From Clarkia xantiana subsp. parviflora (taxonomy: Eukaryota; Streptophyta; Magnoliopsida; Myrtales; Onagraceae), in NCBI GenBank assembly GCA_036873135.1, contig JAPTYO010000011.1, forward strand, positions 15,944,747-16,008,746: a stretch of 64,000 nt of DNA. The letters run 5' to 3'. The notes under the pieces are model-generated. The model was not told where the DNA came from, did no database searches, and saw only the letters and a program-made list of their open reading frames with translations. Below are positions 11,926 to 24,335 of this stretch, piece after piece (the stretch's first letter is position 1; every line of letters begins with the position of its first letter). Made by a program: the position numbers and the translations under genes.

Positions 11926-12075
11926 GATTGGGATGCCGACAGATAACATCCGAAGTCCTCCGATATGTGCTTAAGTGGCATGCCTTGTAATACATAAGAA
12001 CTTTGTGGGTAATTTTTTGACACACACATTCGGATGTTTTCGGAGGTTCCAATTCGGAACCCCAATCACCGCTCT
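11926..12075. mobile_element. Small MITE-like inverted repeat
   Basis: GATTGGGATGCCGA at the left and TTCGGAACCCCAATCA at the right are inverted relatives, and inner words CATCCGAA/TTCGGATG also pair. The block is about 140 bp. No target duplication was established. Confidence 0.3.
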
Positions 12076-12238
12076 ATTATTATTTAGAGCCGTGATAGAC
12101 ATTATGACGATCGGAATGTCACGGTGACAGTTATGTAATAAATCCCAACTTGAATGGCAATTTTATGTTTACACACATTCGGAACTTCTCGTAATGGGGT
12201 TATCGGAATGTGTATCTTATTTGTATTATTATTATTTA

Positions 12239-12771
12239 GGGTTAATAACTAAAAAACTGTCCAAGGTTTATCCTATGTTAAAATTAGGTGTCTGAAGTTT
12301 GAAATGTTAAAATGGACTGTCCCAAGTTTCATTTTTGTTGAAATTTGGTGTCTTTGTGCGTCTTTTCATCTTCATTCCATCATTTTCATCAACCCACCAA
12401 CCCACTCATAATCCATCACTCTTTACTTTTCACAAAATCGTCAAATTTCACCTAAAAATTGAACATTAAAAAAGAAGTTTCTAGAAGAGTGGTGTAGAGC
12501 CATTTTCCAAGGACAATAGAGCGAGATTTACTTGCCCGGATGTGACCAACTTTTTAGGTGACGGTCCCGGCAAGATGACGAGAATGGAGTGTGTATGAGA
12601 GCTTAAATTTGACAGACGGTTTCGTCGGAATTGACTTCTCTAAAGTAATCACACCGATACACTAAATTTCAACAAAAATAAAACTTGGGACAGTCCATTT
12701 TAACATTTCAAAATTCAGACACCTAATTTTAACATAGGGTAAACCTTGGACAGTTTTTTAGTTATTAACCC
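12239..12771. mobile_element. MULE MITE, copy 1
   Basis: A 533-bp element begins GGGTTAATAACTAAAAAACTG and ends with its inverted complement. It has an exact 9-bp target duplication TATTATTTA at 12230-12238 and 12772-12780. The inverted repeats are about 120 bp (GTCCAAGGTTT..., GTGTCTGAAGTTT..., ACTTGGGACAGTCC). No open frame of note is inside. A nearly identical copy sits at 51745-52277. Confidence 0.93.
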
Positions 12772-13048
12772 TATTATTTATAAACATACGAGTATATTTC
12801 AATTCAGATTTTTTATTAATTAAACCGGCTCCGATTCGACCTGATTTTCACTAATTGAACCTTATGTGAACACCTATAAGTGAACTTGCAGGACAAACTC
12901 CTAAATGATGATACTTCTTTCAGGAGACTAATAGGAACGTTTTTATATATTTTTTTGTTTCCAAACTTGACAGCTCCTTTGCAGTTAGACATATCATTCG
13001 GTTCATGCAAATCTAAAAAATCTCATTTGGATACTATAATTAGGTTTA

Positions 13049-13560
13049 TTGTCATCTAAGTATTATGTTGAGCTGATAGTTATTGTAATGTTTGACTGGG
13101 GAGATTGTATTGAAAGTCATAGATCAGTTTTAACTGGGTATTATGTTAAATTGAGAAACTCCCTTATCTTGGAAGACCAAAATCTCACAATTTATACATC
13201 TTCGGCAGATGCTAAATATATGAGTATTTATCAACTTTTGGAGGAAGTTATTTAAATGAGAGGATTGACATCTAAATTAGATTTTCCTCAAACAAAACCA
13301 ACTATTCTTTTTAAGATATCAAAACTTCAGATATCAACCAATAACCAATGTAGTATTTCACGAAAAGATTAAACATATTGAGAATGATTATCATCTTGTT
13401 AAAGATAAAATTCGAAATGATAAAGTGCATCTTAGTAATCTCAAACTTCATGATACATGGGCTGATATTTTTACTAAGCTTCTTAGTTCGATATTAACAC
13501 TATTTCATCTCTAACAAGCTTGTCTTGATGAATGTTTTCATAAAACAGGAAAGCGGCTTC
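13049..13560 (+). pseudogene. Copia RNase H remnant
   Basis: Translation gives broken Copia RNase H sequence: DWGDCIESHRSVLTGYYV followed by SSADAKYMSIYQLLEEVI, matching the DWA..RRS.SGY and S.AEAEY motifs. Downstream out-of-frame pieces resemble the histidine/acidic tail (HVKDKI..., ADIFTK-like). Stops and frameshifts are present. It duplicates a domain also found in the fragment at 14185-15708, so it comes from a second Copia copy or a rearrangement. Confidence 0.7.
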
Positions 13561-13647
13561 ATGAAAATAAAGAAGAATACTGAAAGCTACTTTCCATTAA
13601 AAGTTAACTTTGTGGTTATTTGACGCTCACCAGCATGCCAGCATGAA

Positions 13648-14178
13648 GGGGGGGGGGGGGGGGGACAGTACAACAATATAGGAGGTACTTGCGTTATAGT
13701 AAGAGCATCGAATGGTGAGGTCTTGGGAGGTGTCAATCGGAGGGTCCATGGGAAGAGTGCGATGATGTTGGAGGCTCTCGCAATACAATAGGAAGTTTGT
13801 CTAGCCGTGGAGAAGGGATGGAACAATACGATCATCGAGTCGGATTCCATGCAACCTATTAAGCAAATTCAGGACCCGACGAAGGTGGCAGATTGGGAGA
13901 TAAAGACAACAGTGGCCAATATTCTCTATTTTTCAAGGGATGTTCCAATGATGTTGTGGAAGCATGTTCCTAGAGAAGCAAATGAATGTGATAATTGGAT
14001 TGCTCGACAATCTAAAAGGGGGATGCGACTTGACAATTGGGTCTTAGAACCCCCATCCTCTTTGCTTAGTTTAATTTATATTGATTCGAGTCTTATTGCT
14101 ACTGGGTAGATTGTATGAACTTTTACTTTGAGAATAAATGAATTATTTGTTGGCAAAAAAAAAAAAAAAAAAAAAAAA
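13648..14178 (+). pseudogene. LINE 3' end: RNase H-like domain plus poly-A
   Basis: From about 13680 the frame reads an RVT_3-type RNase H domain (GGTCVIVRASNG, a stop, then VEKGWNNTIIESDSM and VPREANECDNWIARQ), the layout found at the 3' end of plant LINEs. The glutamate (LEALAI) and the second aspartate (ESDS) are visible; the first catalytic Asp is replaced. It ends in a run of over 20 A at 14155-14177. A 17-G tract (13648-13664) marks the left edge. It separates two Copia fragments. Target duplications were not found. Confidence 0.65.
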
Positions 14179-14184
14179 TCTCCC

Positions 14185-15708
14185 CCCTGGAACGAAGCCA
14201 ATTGGTTGTAAGTGGGTATTTAGAATTAAGTATAACTCTGCTGGCTCTTTGAATAGATACAAAGTCAGATTAGTTGCCAAATGTTTTAAACAAAGATATG
14301 AGATTGCTTAATTTGAAATATTTTCACATGTGATCAAAATGAATACAGTTAGGGTTATTTTATCTCTGGCTTCTATTCAAAATTGGTCACTTTTTCAAAT
14401 GGGTGTTTCAAATGCTTTTCTGCAAGGAGATTTGGATGAAGAGGTTTACATGTCTCTTCCACAAGGATTTCGTAATCATGGGAGTATCCTCTTTTTTGTC
14501 GATGAAAAAAATCCTTGTATGGATTAAAACAATCATCTAGATAGTTGAATTGAAAATTGACTAAGTCCCTTTGCAATGCTGGCTTTAAGCAATCAGCTCA
14601 TGACCATTCTCTTTTTTATCAAGTCTAAATGTTCAGAAATTGTGATTTTATTGGTTTATGTTGATGATTTGATAATTATTGGGAATAGCTCAGAGTTAAT
14701 ATCTGAATTGAAACATGTTTTACAATCTCATTTCAAGATGAAGGACCTTGGCGGGTTGCAGTATTTTATTGGGATTAAATGTATTAGATCTAAGAAGGGA
14801 ATTGTGTTGTGTTAGAGGAAATATGCACTTGAATTGATTGTCGAGGTTGGTTTGGCTGGTTCTAAACCAGCTAAAATCCCTATAGAAGTCAATCTCAAGC
14901 TGACTAGCAAAAAGTATGATGATTTCTTAGGTATTAATCAAGATGACAAACTCCTAGGTGATGTTTCTAAGTTTAACAGACTTATAGGAAAGCTATTGTA
15001 CTTGTCTCTTACTCTTCCTGATACTGCATTCACTGTTCAACATCTTAGTCAATATTGCAGACACCTAAGCAGTCACATTATCGGGTTGCCTTACATGTTA
15101 TCATGTATATTAAACTTGAGCCTGGTAAATGTATTTTCTTATCTTATAGTAGTTCTGACAGTCTGATTGCTTATTGTGATGATTCTGATTCTGATTGGGG
15201 AACTTGCTCTGAATCTAGGAAGTCCCTTACTGGTTATATTGTCATGATAGGTTGTTCTTCTATTTCGTGGAAAGTTAAAAAAAAAAAAAAAAAAAAAACA
15301 CGATGTGTTTCTCTTCCTTCAGCTGAATCTAAATATATGAGTATTGTACATGCAATTATTTAGGTTGTTTGGTTAAGGAGTTTGCTTGATGAGTTAGGTT
15401 TCCCACAAAATTCTGCTTCATTTTTGCATTGTGGTACTAAAGCAGCCCTTAAAATTATGTCAAACCCCTTTTCCCATGAAAGGACTAAGCACATATAAAT
15501 TGATTGTCATTTTTCTCGTCAAATGTTGCTGAAAGTTTTGTCCAGACTTCCTATATAAGAACAAATGATCAAACAACAGATCTGTTCACCAAATCATTGT
15601 CAGTCAAGCAACATTATTACCTTGTAGGAAATCTTGGGATGTTTGGAGGACACACAAGTTTGAAGTCTTGAATGTTTGGAAGACTACCCTGTCCAGATTG
15701 AGGGGGAG
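14185..15708 (+). pseudogene. Decayed Copia reverse transcriptase and RNase H
   Basis: The order of motifs is that of Copia pol: PIGCKWVF, SNAFLQGDLDEEVYMSLPQGF, YVDDLIIIGNS (catalytic YVDD, near 14660), KDLGGLQYFIGI, then RNase H DWGTCSESRKSLTGY and SAESKYMS. At least five stops or frameshifts break it, and a 20-A run at 15279-15298 sits inside the RNase H frame. It ends in the polypurine tract TTGAGGGGGAG just before the LTR. Confidence 0.9.
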
Positions 15709-16035
15709 TGTTGTTTTTTGGACCTCTTAGGATTACTTTTCTTAGTTTTTAATCAGGACTTGTTGTGTTTTCGGACTTTTGTATTTATTTTATGTCCCAG
15801 TCCGCTTGTGGATTCGTTTGAGATAATTGTTTTTCTTTTGGGTTAAGTTTCTTCTGATGTAAAGACTGTGGGGGGTAGAACTGAATCTTCTCAAGAAGTT
15901 TGGTTCCATCTAATATTAAAAGGGGATCGGAGTCCAATTGAAAGAACCCGAAGTGATCCGCAATTACTCTTCTGTTCTCTCTATTTTGAAAATGGCAATT
16001 CTAGGATTTTTCTACTAAGGTTTCTGAATACCACA
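15709..16035 (+). repeat. Copia 3' LTR
   Basis: It starts TGTTGTTTTTTGG directly after the polypurine tract and ends near CTGAATACCACA. The partner 5' LTR is not in the window, so the right edge is approximate. It lies about 350 bp beyond the stop codon of the PLAC8 gene, which is convergent with it. Confidence 0.7.
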
Positions 16036-16383
16036 TTCTATTCTTAATCTCTCCATCCATTGATGTGGATAGCATCAGCTTATAAGCTTAAGAATGTATA
16101 GATGGTAGGTCAGACGGAGGAGAAGCAGAAGTGGTGAATGGATTTGGTACATGAATCTTCTTGCAAATTTGAGAGAGTTTAGAGCCCTAAAAAAAACTTT
16201 GGTATGCAACTAATATTCCGTTCAGTTTACAACTACCGAAAGGGAGGCAACAATATAATCTGTATGCAAATTGACACAAAACAAACTTTTCCACTCTTCT
16301 TATACATGCAGCATAATAACATACCAAATTTGATGCTCGCTCTTCTTATACAACACGTAGTACCTAGTTTAGAGTTAGATACA

Positions 16384-17994
16384 TTAGTTGGCATCTTTAT
16401 GAATCACCAATGCAGGTGGAGGGCACATCGTTCCATCCTTACCCAACTCTTCCTTCACTGTAGCAAGCCTCCCTTCTGGACTTCGGAACCCCCCCTGCGA
16501 CACTCTGCTCGGACTCGGAGATCTCCTATTATCATTTAACGTATTCACTGCTGGTGAACTCGATCCCGACCTGTAATTAACCAAACCCTCAGGGGTTACA
16601 GGCGACACCGGAACCTCATTTTCCCCACCCTTTATGCAGAACTTCTCCTCCACGATATCGTAAGAATTCCCTGTTCTTACTTCCTGAGCAAGTGCACACC
16701 AACAGCAGCACAGCCACAGAACACAGTCCGAAACACCTGCCTTCCCGAAGCAGAACTTGTATTTTGGCAAGTTAAACCGTTTCCTCATCTGAATCCTCCA
16801 GAATCCTCCGTAAAGTAATCCGAACACACAAAGAAGAATCCCTGTCAGGCTCAGAGCTGTCCGGGCAGTGTCGTTATCGATATTTACAGCAGCTAAGTTG
16901 AATATCCAGAACGGAGCGATGCAGAAGAGAATGAATGTCGCAATGTGGACATACATGTTCCCAAACCCTAGCCTCTCCATGTTCCACCCAAACACACAGA
17001 AGCTACAGAACAGTGATAGATATGCTAATGAGATGTCATCCCAGAAATCAAGTACACCTCCACTCCACTTTGGAGAGGTTTCAAACACTCTCTGTTGATC
17101 ACCTCCAGATGCAAATGAAAACCTCCTTGCCATCGACTTTCCCTTCAAACTCTCTTCGCCTGTTGTTACTTGGCCTTGTGCTTCCTCATCATCTCCAGAG
17201 TCATAATCTTTGCCTAGTGGACTAACAATGGTGTAAACACCGGCTATTGCAGGTGCACCGATTGCAAATGCAATACATATCCCAACTCCAATGGCAGGTC
17301 GTTGCGATCTCTTATATCCTATATTGAGACCACATAGGGCGTACTGTGAAAAACAGTTGAGATGGAGTAAAATCACAACAACCAACATGTGGGCCCACTC
17401 GTGGGGTTTATACGTCCCGTTCTTACAGTAAATCTTTCTTAATCTCGAAATGTCTTCGGGGTTCCATCTGCATAAGAGCACAAGATGGTAGAACCGCTTC
17501 GGATGGTTGTATAAACACATGAGAGTGAAGAGTGCATTGAGGATCTGGTTGTTAACTTCAAACCAAGCATCTCTTTCAGACTTCTTTCGCAGTACATGAT
17601 TCAGCATTCCAGTCATCACCAGAAACAGAATGGCCCCCGACACTGCGACACAAGCGATCCATACAAAGAGTGCCAGGTTCATTGGGTCTTTGAACCATTC
17701 TTTGCACATCTTATTAACTGAACCCCAGTCAATCTTGCGTGCAAAAGATGAGCGTAACCTGTCCCTAAACCCATGACTATCATCTGATGAAGCCACTTTC
17801 CGTGAAATATCATCTCTTTCCTCAGCTAATCGCTTGAATCTGGCAGACGCAGAACCGAAACTTAGGAAATTCATCCTACCTTGGGAGGAAGTAGGACTAC
17901 TTCCGGAGGTACCATTGCTCAAGAGTATCCTGCGTGAGGTTGAAATGTCAAATGGAAGGGAAGCCTTGCTCCCCAAATTACTTTGTTCCTCCAT
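16384..17994 (-). CDS. PLAC8 / DUF2985 membrane protein
   Basis: One uninterrupted coding exon of 536 residues from the ATG at 17994, which follows a likely leader-intron acceptor. The N-terminal 100 residues are soluble and Ser-rich. A DUF2985-type block follows (SVNKMCKEWFKDPMN, a membrane span, NHPKRFYHLVLLCRW, a second span near HMLVVVILLHLN). After a variable acidic linker comes the PLAC8 region, with spans near FILFCIAPFWIFN and TGILLCVFGLLYG and the Cys-rich signature DCVLWLCCCWCALAQEVR at roughly 420-445. The tail is rich in SP dipeptides (SPSPSR), possible phosphosites. Length and domain order match plant PLAC8-family proteins of about 550 residues. Plant PLAC8 relatives are linked to fruit size, cadmium transport or calcium entry, but the role of this long subgroup is unknown to me. 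Confidence 0.9.
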   Translation of the reverse strand: MEEQSNLGSKASLPFDISTSRRILLSNGTSGSSPTSSQGRMNFLSFGSASARFKRLAEERDDISRKVASSDDSHGFRDRLRSSFARKIDWGSVNKMCKEWFKDPMNLALFVWIACVAVSGAILFLVMTGMLNHVLRKKSERDAWFEVNNQILNALFTLMCLYNHPKRFYHLVLLCRWNPEDISRLRKIYCKNGTYKPHEWAHMLVVVILLHLNCFSQYALCGLNIGYKRSQRPAIGVGICIAFAIGAPAIAGVYTIVSPLGKDYDSGDDEEAQGQVTTGEESLKGKSMARRFSFASGGDQQRVFETSPKWSGGVLDFWDDISLAYLSLFCSFCVFGWNMERLGFGNMYVHIATFILFCIAPFWIFNLAAVNIDNDTARTALSLTGILLCVFGLLYGGFWRIQMRKRFNLPKYKFCFGKAGVSDCVLWLCCCWCALAQEVRTGNSYDIVEEKFCIKGGENEVPVSPVTPEGLVNYRSGSSSPAVNTLNDNRRSPSPSRVSQGGFRSPEGRLATVKEELGKDGTMCPPPALVIHKDAN

Positions 17995-17999
17995 CTCCT

Positions 18000-19740
18000 C
18001 TTGCACTCTTACAAGAAAGACAAATATATCTTCGAAATCACACTAAAACACGTTCTGACAAACTGGAGTTTTCTGTAAAATCATAACCGTAGAGCTGGAA
18101 ATGGCTGCCTGTGAAATGTAGACCATTTTCAATGAAAAGCTGAGAAAAATTTAACAGAACCAACAGATTTTCAACTAAAGAGGTAATATTAGCACTTAAA
18201 ACAATAATCAAGGATGCTGTTCAGATTCATCCACTAACAAGACTCTAATCTAAAAGATAAGTGAAAGAAAAAATCTATAAAACCAAATCAGTGACAGCAA
18301 TAATTTGAACAAGAAAACAGGAGAAATGAAATTCCAATGAAGACCCATCTGCTTAAAAGCACTACTACTAAGGAGAACAAGCTAGAAAGAAAAATCTGAA
18401 TGCAGAAGTCAAAGAGCACTTAAAGCTCTATGCTAGTAAGGAAGAAAATTAGGCCATTGTAAACAAAAAAAAAAAAGAAAAGAGGATTGGAGAAGAGAAA
18501 TGGGAGATGAGTTCAGCCAATGAGTAGTTTGGTCTTGGCCTAGACATAGAATAGGATCCTCCTTGGAATTTTATGCAAATCCAATAGTCAAGGCATTGAA
18601 GTGAAAGGAAAATAGACAATGGCAATTGGTAAGGCAGCAACTATGGCAATGGCAAAGTTCAATGTGGGACAAGTTCCACACCTTGCAATCGGTATTAGTC
18701 TATCACAATGGATTGCCACCGACTCCGCAGTATAATCTATGGGCAAACTATCCTACAAGCTTTTCACAGCAAAACTTATATTTGTAGTCCCTGGATCTAT
18801 GAACATACAACATAGTAAGCACACCTTAAATAATGCAAGCTATTCTGAGTAAACCATCCATAATATGACTAATTCATCCAGCCACACAATAAAATAGATG
18901 CTTCTAGAAACCCACCCGGCATAATCCTGAAACTCTCCCCAAATTTTGCAATCTTTGCTAGTTAGAGTAGAATCAATTCTTTCAATGTTAGTCACCAAAT
19001 TTAAGGTTCTACTGATTCGGGTACTAATTATACCATTGTATACCAACTTCAATCACGAAACCAAAAGCGTTGCCTAACCAAACCAAAAGGAGAAAGCTAA
19101 AATTGTAGGAGTAAGAGTGAAATGAGGAGGGAAGGGACATGGCTTAGGTATTACGTAATAAATGACTAACCAAAATAACTTGAACTGAAGCTCACAGAAA
19201 TTAATAAAGTACAAATGAAGACTGAGCAAACTACTAAACAGAAAAGATTGACCGGCATAACCCTTGCCTTTATAGCAGCCACAATCAACACAACAAATCG
19301 ATAATCAAACATTCTGGAAGCAAGAAAGAAATGAACCTGAAATTTCGTGGACATCAGCAGCGGCAGTAGATGAGAAGACACAAGAAAGGAGAGAGGCGAT
19401 GGATTGAGAGAAGGTGAATGGGGAGTGCTACTAAAAGAGAGGGGACGGGAGGAGAGGAAAGATGGAGTGACAATGATTGACGGCAACGGAACCCTAATTG
19501 GAAATTGAAGAGGAATGAGGAAAGGAGAAGCAGAGAATATCTTCTCTTCTGGCTGACGGGTGGGAATTTTTCTTCGGTCTAAACTATCTGTCACAAAAAA
19601 GAAAGAGGAGAAGAATAATAATATCTTCTGGCCTGGGAGAGGAGACCGAGCAGCGGGCCCACGGCGGTGGAGAAGAATCAGACTGTCAGACAATGACAGA
19701 CAGACGGAAGCAGAAGAAGAAGGGAGGACATCTGGAGAAC
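18000..19740 (-). promoter_or_regulatory. PLAC8 gene 5' UTR intron and leader exon
   Basis: A long leader intron probably runs from 19336 (donor TTCAG/GTTCAT) to near 18000, just before the ATG. The leader exon spans about 19337-19700 and is CT-rich on the gene strand, as expected for a plant 5' UTR. Several short frames here have no recognisable domain. Confidence 0.5.
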
Positions 19741-20292
19741 AGCTGACGTGGCTGGTGGTAGAGGCCTAAAGTAACAATTAACTTCCGTGCCTTCTTATAT
19801 TAGATATACATGTTCCTCTCCTATTTTTGGAGTGTACTTGATAGATTATTTACAAAGTTTATTATTTACTGAAAGAAACAATTAACTTCCTTGACCATCT
19901 ATCTTGTCTTCTCCTGGCTGAAAGCGTTCCAATGCTAGTTTTAAGTTTGAGTTTTTGTCATCCATCGTTACTCTGTCTTCCGTTTATTCTTTTAGGTAGT
20001 CATCATCACTCATGTCACTTATGTGAATGTAATTACCAAATCCACTCAATGTAATATCTATTTGCCATAATATTATTATTAATAAAAATATCTCATAAAT
20101 TGAATGCTCAATCCCTTGACCATTTGACTTAAACTTTATAACATTTTTTGAATTCATAATAATATTATGCTAAATTGTTTAATTTAATTCTTTAATAAGT
20201 TTTTATGCTAGTATCATTTTTTGAGTTGGCTAATCACGTTATCGTATCATTATTAGAGTCAATATATTCATGTCATTGTATTATTATAGGAG
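19741..20292. other. AT-rich intergenic, nothing recognised
   Basis: Likely upstream region of the PLAC8 gene. No TATA box or gene can be assigned with confidence. Confidence 0.4.
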
Positions 20293-20297
20293 TTGAC

Positions 20298-20743
20298 TGT
20301 AAGTTTTTATAAACCCTAATTGCCAGGATCTTGATCATGCTTTATGTAGATTAAAGTATAGTGATGAATGACTTACCTGGTCTTGATCTCAATTCCTCCG
20401 ATCTTCCTAGACTGTCAATTCGCTTCTCTGTAGAACGGTTCTACTTCTCTCCCTTGTCCATCCTTCTGTCAGAGACCAGTTGATGGAGAACTGCTCTTTC
20501 TCTCTGCGTCAATCACTGGCAGGGAGAGAGGACCGTTTATAATATTAACCCTTTAATCTGATACGTCCATCAAGTAACCAATTGAACGGTCTAGATTAAA
20601 TCATACCATAAAGATATATATTGATATAATATAATATAATATAACACATAATGTATTATATTATTCAATATATTTATATTCCTTAATATTATCTGGCCAC
20701 ATAATTAGAATATATATTGTAACATTAAATATATATTCTTACA
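20298..20743 (-). repeat. LARD 3' LTR
   Basis: 446 bp, TG...CA ends. It differs from the other LTR mainly by one extra 5-bp ATAAT unit in the ATAAT/TATAA run. Confidence 0.93.
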
Positions 20744-23534
20744 TTCTCCCACTTGGCCAGATAATCACATAAGTCTTTCATCTTTATGGAATAACATAAG
20801 GCGCGCGTAAAATCTAATCTTTCCGTTCATCATAATCACTTACATTCAATAATCTGTAAATGCGGGTTATGGCGGTCATACACTTATTTAAGCAGCATAC
20901 TCCCTTCCATATACCACGACAGTTACATCTTATCAAACGTAAGCCTGTAAGTAATATATATAAACACATTAGGGTCCGAGTAAGGCTTTGCATAAGGTTT
21001 TCCCGTTATCATAAACTTTATGTGTACACAATCATAATTAACAGGAAAACATTGGAGTCAGAAACATATCATTGAGCTCAGAGTGTCAAACATCATCATC
21101 ATCAGCTTTACAACTAAGACCCATTATTTACATGCTTCTTTAATGTCATTAGTTGTAAACATTCATTTAAATACATCATTGTCAGCTTGGCCATTATGCT
21201 GACAGACACTCTTGTTTCTGAACTTTCTTCTTAACGACAATAAACTTTCATTCCATAAGTTTGCACCTTTTAATTCTTGTCGTTTTGACGAAGAAATAAC
21301 TGTGGCGTTATTACGATAAATTTTCCAGCGACTTGGTAATGGTGTCGACAACCTCAAGCCCTGAAATAAGTCCCACAGTCCTTAATGCATGATAAAACAT
21401 GCTAAAAACCTTACTTTACATTATTGATAACGACAGATAATTACCACTTTTCTATAATATTGCTCCAACACATAAAATGAACAAATAATTGAAAGTGGAC
21501 TTTCAACCGTCACGATATCCCTTAAATCTGAATCTACACGAACATAAATGCATTCACATGTTCTTGTAGGTGCATTAGGACTTTATTTGCAGAATTCGAG
21601 AATTACTCCCTATATAAGATCAATTCAATGTGAGCTTTCTGAGACAATCCAACTGTAACCGTGACTAGATTAAAATTTTAATTTAATCTTTGTCACGCAA
21701 ATTGTCTCTCACATTAACTTTCATCTTAACTTCAGAGGGAATCATAATGCATAATCATTTAAACGTGAGCAAGAAATAATCAATTATACAGGTAAAATAT
21801 CTACATACTCCCACTAATCTTACAGTTCATACGGTTGTCAAGTCACTTACTAAACCATTCGTGGGAACATTTATTTTATCCTATAAATTGATTTTTTAAA
21901 ATGACCATCCATTAATTGAGAAATATAAACTTCATACATAATATATTGTGGGAATGAAACCGAAAAAGTATTTACTAATATCTGAATCCTACATGTAAAC
22001 CAACTTCCAGAATAACAAATTTTCGTAATGTTATTCTAAATGATTTAACTTTATATCAGATGATTATATTTTTCTTTCTTTATGGAGTATCATGTCTTTC
22101 GAACATTATCCCTTATGTTGAAATTTCCATTCAACTGATGGAACTATATTCTAATCCATGTGAATAATGTATTCATACAGATAGACAGTGTCTATCATTT
22201 ACCATAATATCCTCATCTTATTATTCAGACACTCCCACTAATTTCATTATTCTTAAGATTAACATAACTGGTTTCTACGATTTTCGGACTTCAATTAAGA
22301 AAGTAAGTATTTATACCCTTTGGATCTTTTAATGTTACTCTAGAGTAAACATTTCATTCAAGAATCCATTCTTTAATGTGGATCATAAACATTTACTTTA
22401 CTTTTATTAGACAACCTCAAACATAATGGTGTCTTAACCAAGCTCCCTTCCAACGCACGGATCATTAAGAGGTTGGAACTGCCTTAATGGGATCTCAGAC
22501 TTAACTCATACATCCACAACTTAATGTCATTAATGGTTAAAGAAGACTTACTTGTCTAACTCTTAACTGTAACTTTCAAATTCCGATTATATTTCCCACA
22601 ATACTATTTTCATAAATGTATGACATGTTCTCTTAAGAAGGCTTATTAATGAACTAAAAGTCATATCATACTTCTATACATTTCTCATGAAAGTCACCAC
22701 ACATAAAGACATTATAAGTTTTCACGTTTCTATCTAATTGCTTACTTTCCATCAAGAAAAATCACCCAGCAAACAGATATAGTCATGACATGAATAACAC
22801 TAATATGCTTAAATTCATAAGTGCAAGAATATATACAATTATCCCCCTATTCTTGACACTTATTAATTTTCCGTATAAATAATCATGCAATAGGCGAGAT
22901 ATACGAAATATTGCATTTTATTCATGTATGAAAAACTATTGCACTAACCTTTTAGTAGCACTCCTTTATGCATGGTTGACATGTGACTTTCTTGTTCTTC
23001 ATAACATACGAGCTAACTCAATATCACTTAATGAACACTTTAAAGTGCTCTCATAAATATTGAGTTATCTCTAGTCATCCTTAAGGTCTTTAATCTTGCT
23101 TCATAAATTAGTCAACTCAAACTTCTACAAACTATACAACTCAAAACTTAATGGTTGTAAGTTTGTACATACGAGTGACTTATTACATAATTCGTTCTTT
23201 CATCCACAAAACTTCATAATTTTCTTTATTTGTTGTTTGTGGAATAAACCAAAATTATTCGCATTAACTTAAGATTTACTCTGTTATATCGTGTTTATAA
23301 TTTATGATTTGACTTTCTACTTAAGTTGTGTACCCGTAAGGATACTATTTAATTGTGTTAAGTCAGGATCTAGTAACTTTAGTGGAACCTGACTTACACG
23401 GTTTAGAAAGTCAAACCTATTAAACACAATAACAGAACATACATGCGAATTAACTATAATAGCTGCAAATTACATACTTGCTCATTCATAAAATAAGCTA
23501 ATAAGAATCAGCTAATCATTTAAAGTAAATCATA

Positions 23535-24335
23535 ATCGACCTTTGGGCAACAACTATAATATACTATCATTAAGTAAATGCCAATTAGTAAATAAACTAT
23601 TATAGATTCAGATAATCAATAAGAGTATATCATAGTCGACCTTTGGGCAACGACTACAATACACTAATCTTAATTAAATGCCATAACATTATTTGGAAAT
23701 CATCAAAGTATACTATAACCGACCTTTGGGCAACGACTATAGCACACAAATCTTAATTAAATTCCATAACATTATTGGACAATTAAAGAAAATCTCCAGT
23801 TAAATATATAAGTTATCTTTGGATATACAAATATATAGAACCAAAAGATCTTAATTATCCCATCATGTTTACCGGTTATAGAAAGTGATTCACCTTTGGG
23901 TAAATCCTAAAATTCTAGTAACAAGCAAACGTCAATTTTTCCAATCATGTATACAGTAATAGGCATTTCATTATTATCATGGATAAATGACAATTGTATT
24001 ATATGCATGAAACAAATAAACATTCTAGATTAGCCACTTTGGTGACAATAATCTACATAAAATATAAGTTCATGCATATAGTTATTGATCTTCTTTAGGC
24101 ATGACAACACATTCTAGTTCTGTCACTTTGGTGACTAGAAACTAACCATAAAGTCATGTTGATAGTAATGTCCCATCAAACCATAACCTTATCATTCTAG
24201 TTCAATCACTTTGGTGATTAGAAACTAACTATAAAGTCATGATGATCGTAAATGCCTCATTCATGCATGACATTATCATTCTAGTTCAATCACTTTGGTG
24301 ATTTGAAACTAACCATAAAGTCATGCATATAGGCT
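23535..24335. repeat. Periodic non-coding motifs inside the LARD
   Basis: Three copies of CGACCTTTGGGCAACGACTA recur about 100 bp apart at 23540-23740. Four copies of a CATTCTAGTT...CACTTTGGTGA...AAGTCATG block recur with similar spacing at 24030-24330. They share no reading frame, so a role in RNA structure or packaging is possible but unproven. Confidence 0.7.

Noticed and set aside
19166..19693. Minus-strand open frame of 175 codons
   Set aside because: It overlaps the CT-rich leader exon and intron of the PLAC8 gene and lacks any domain; composition bias explains it.
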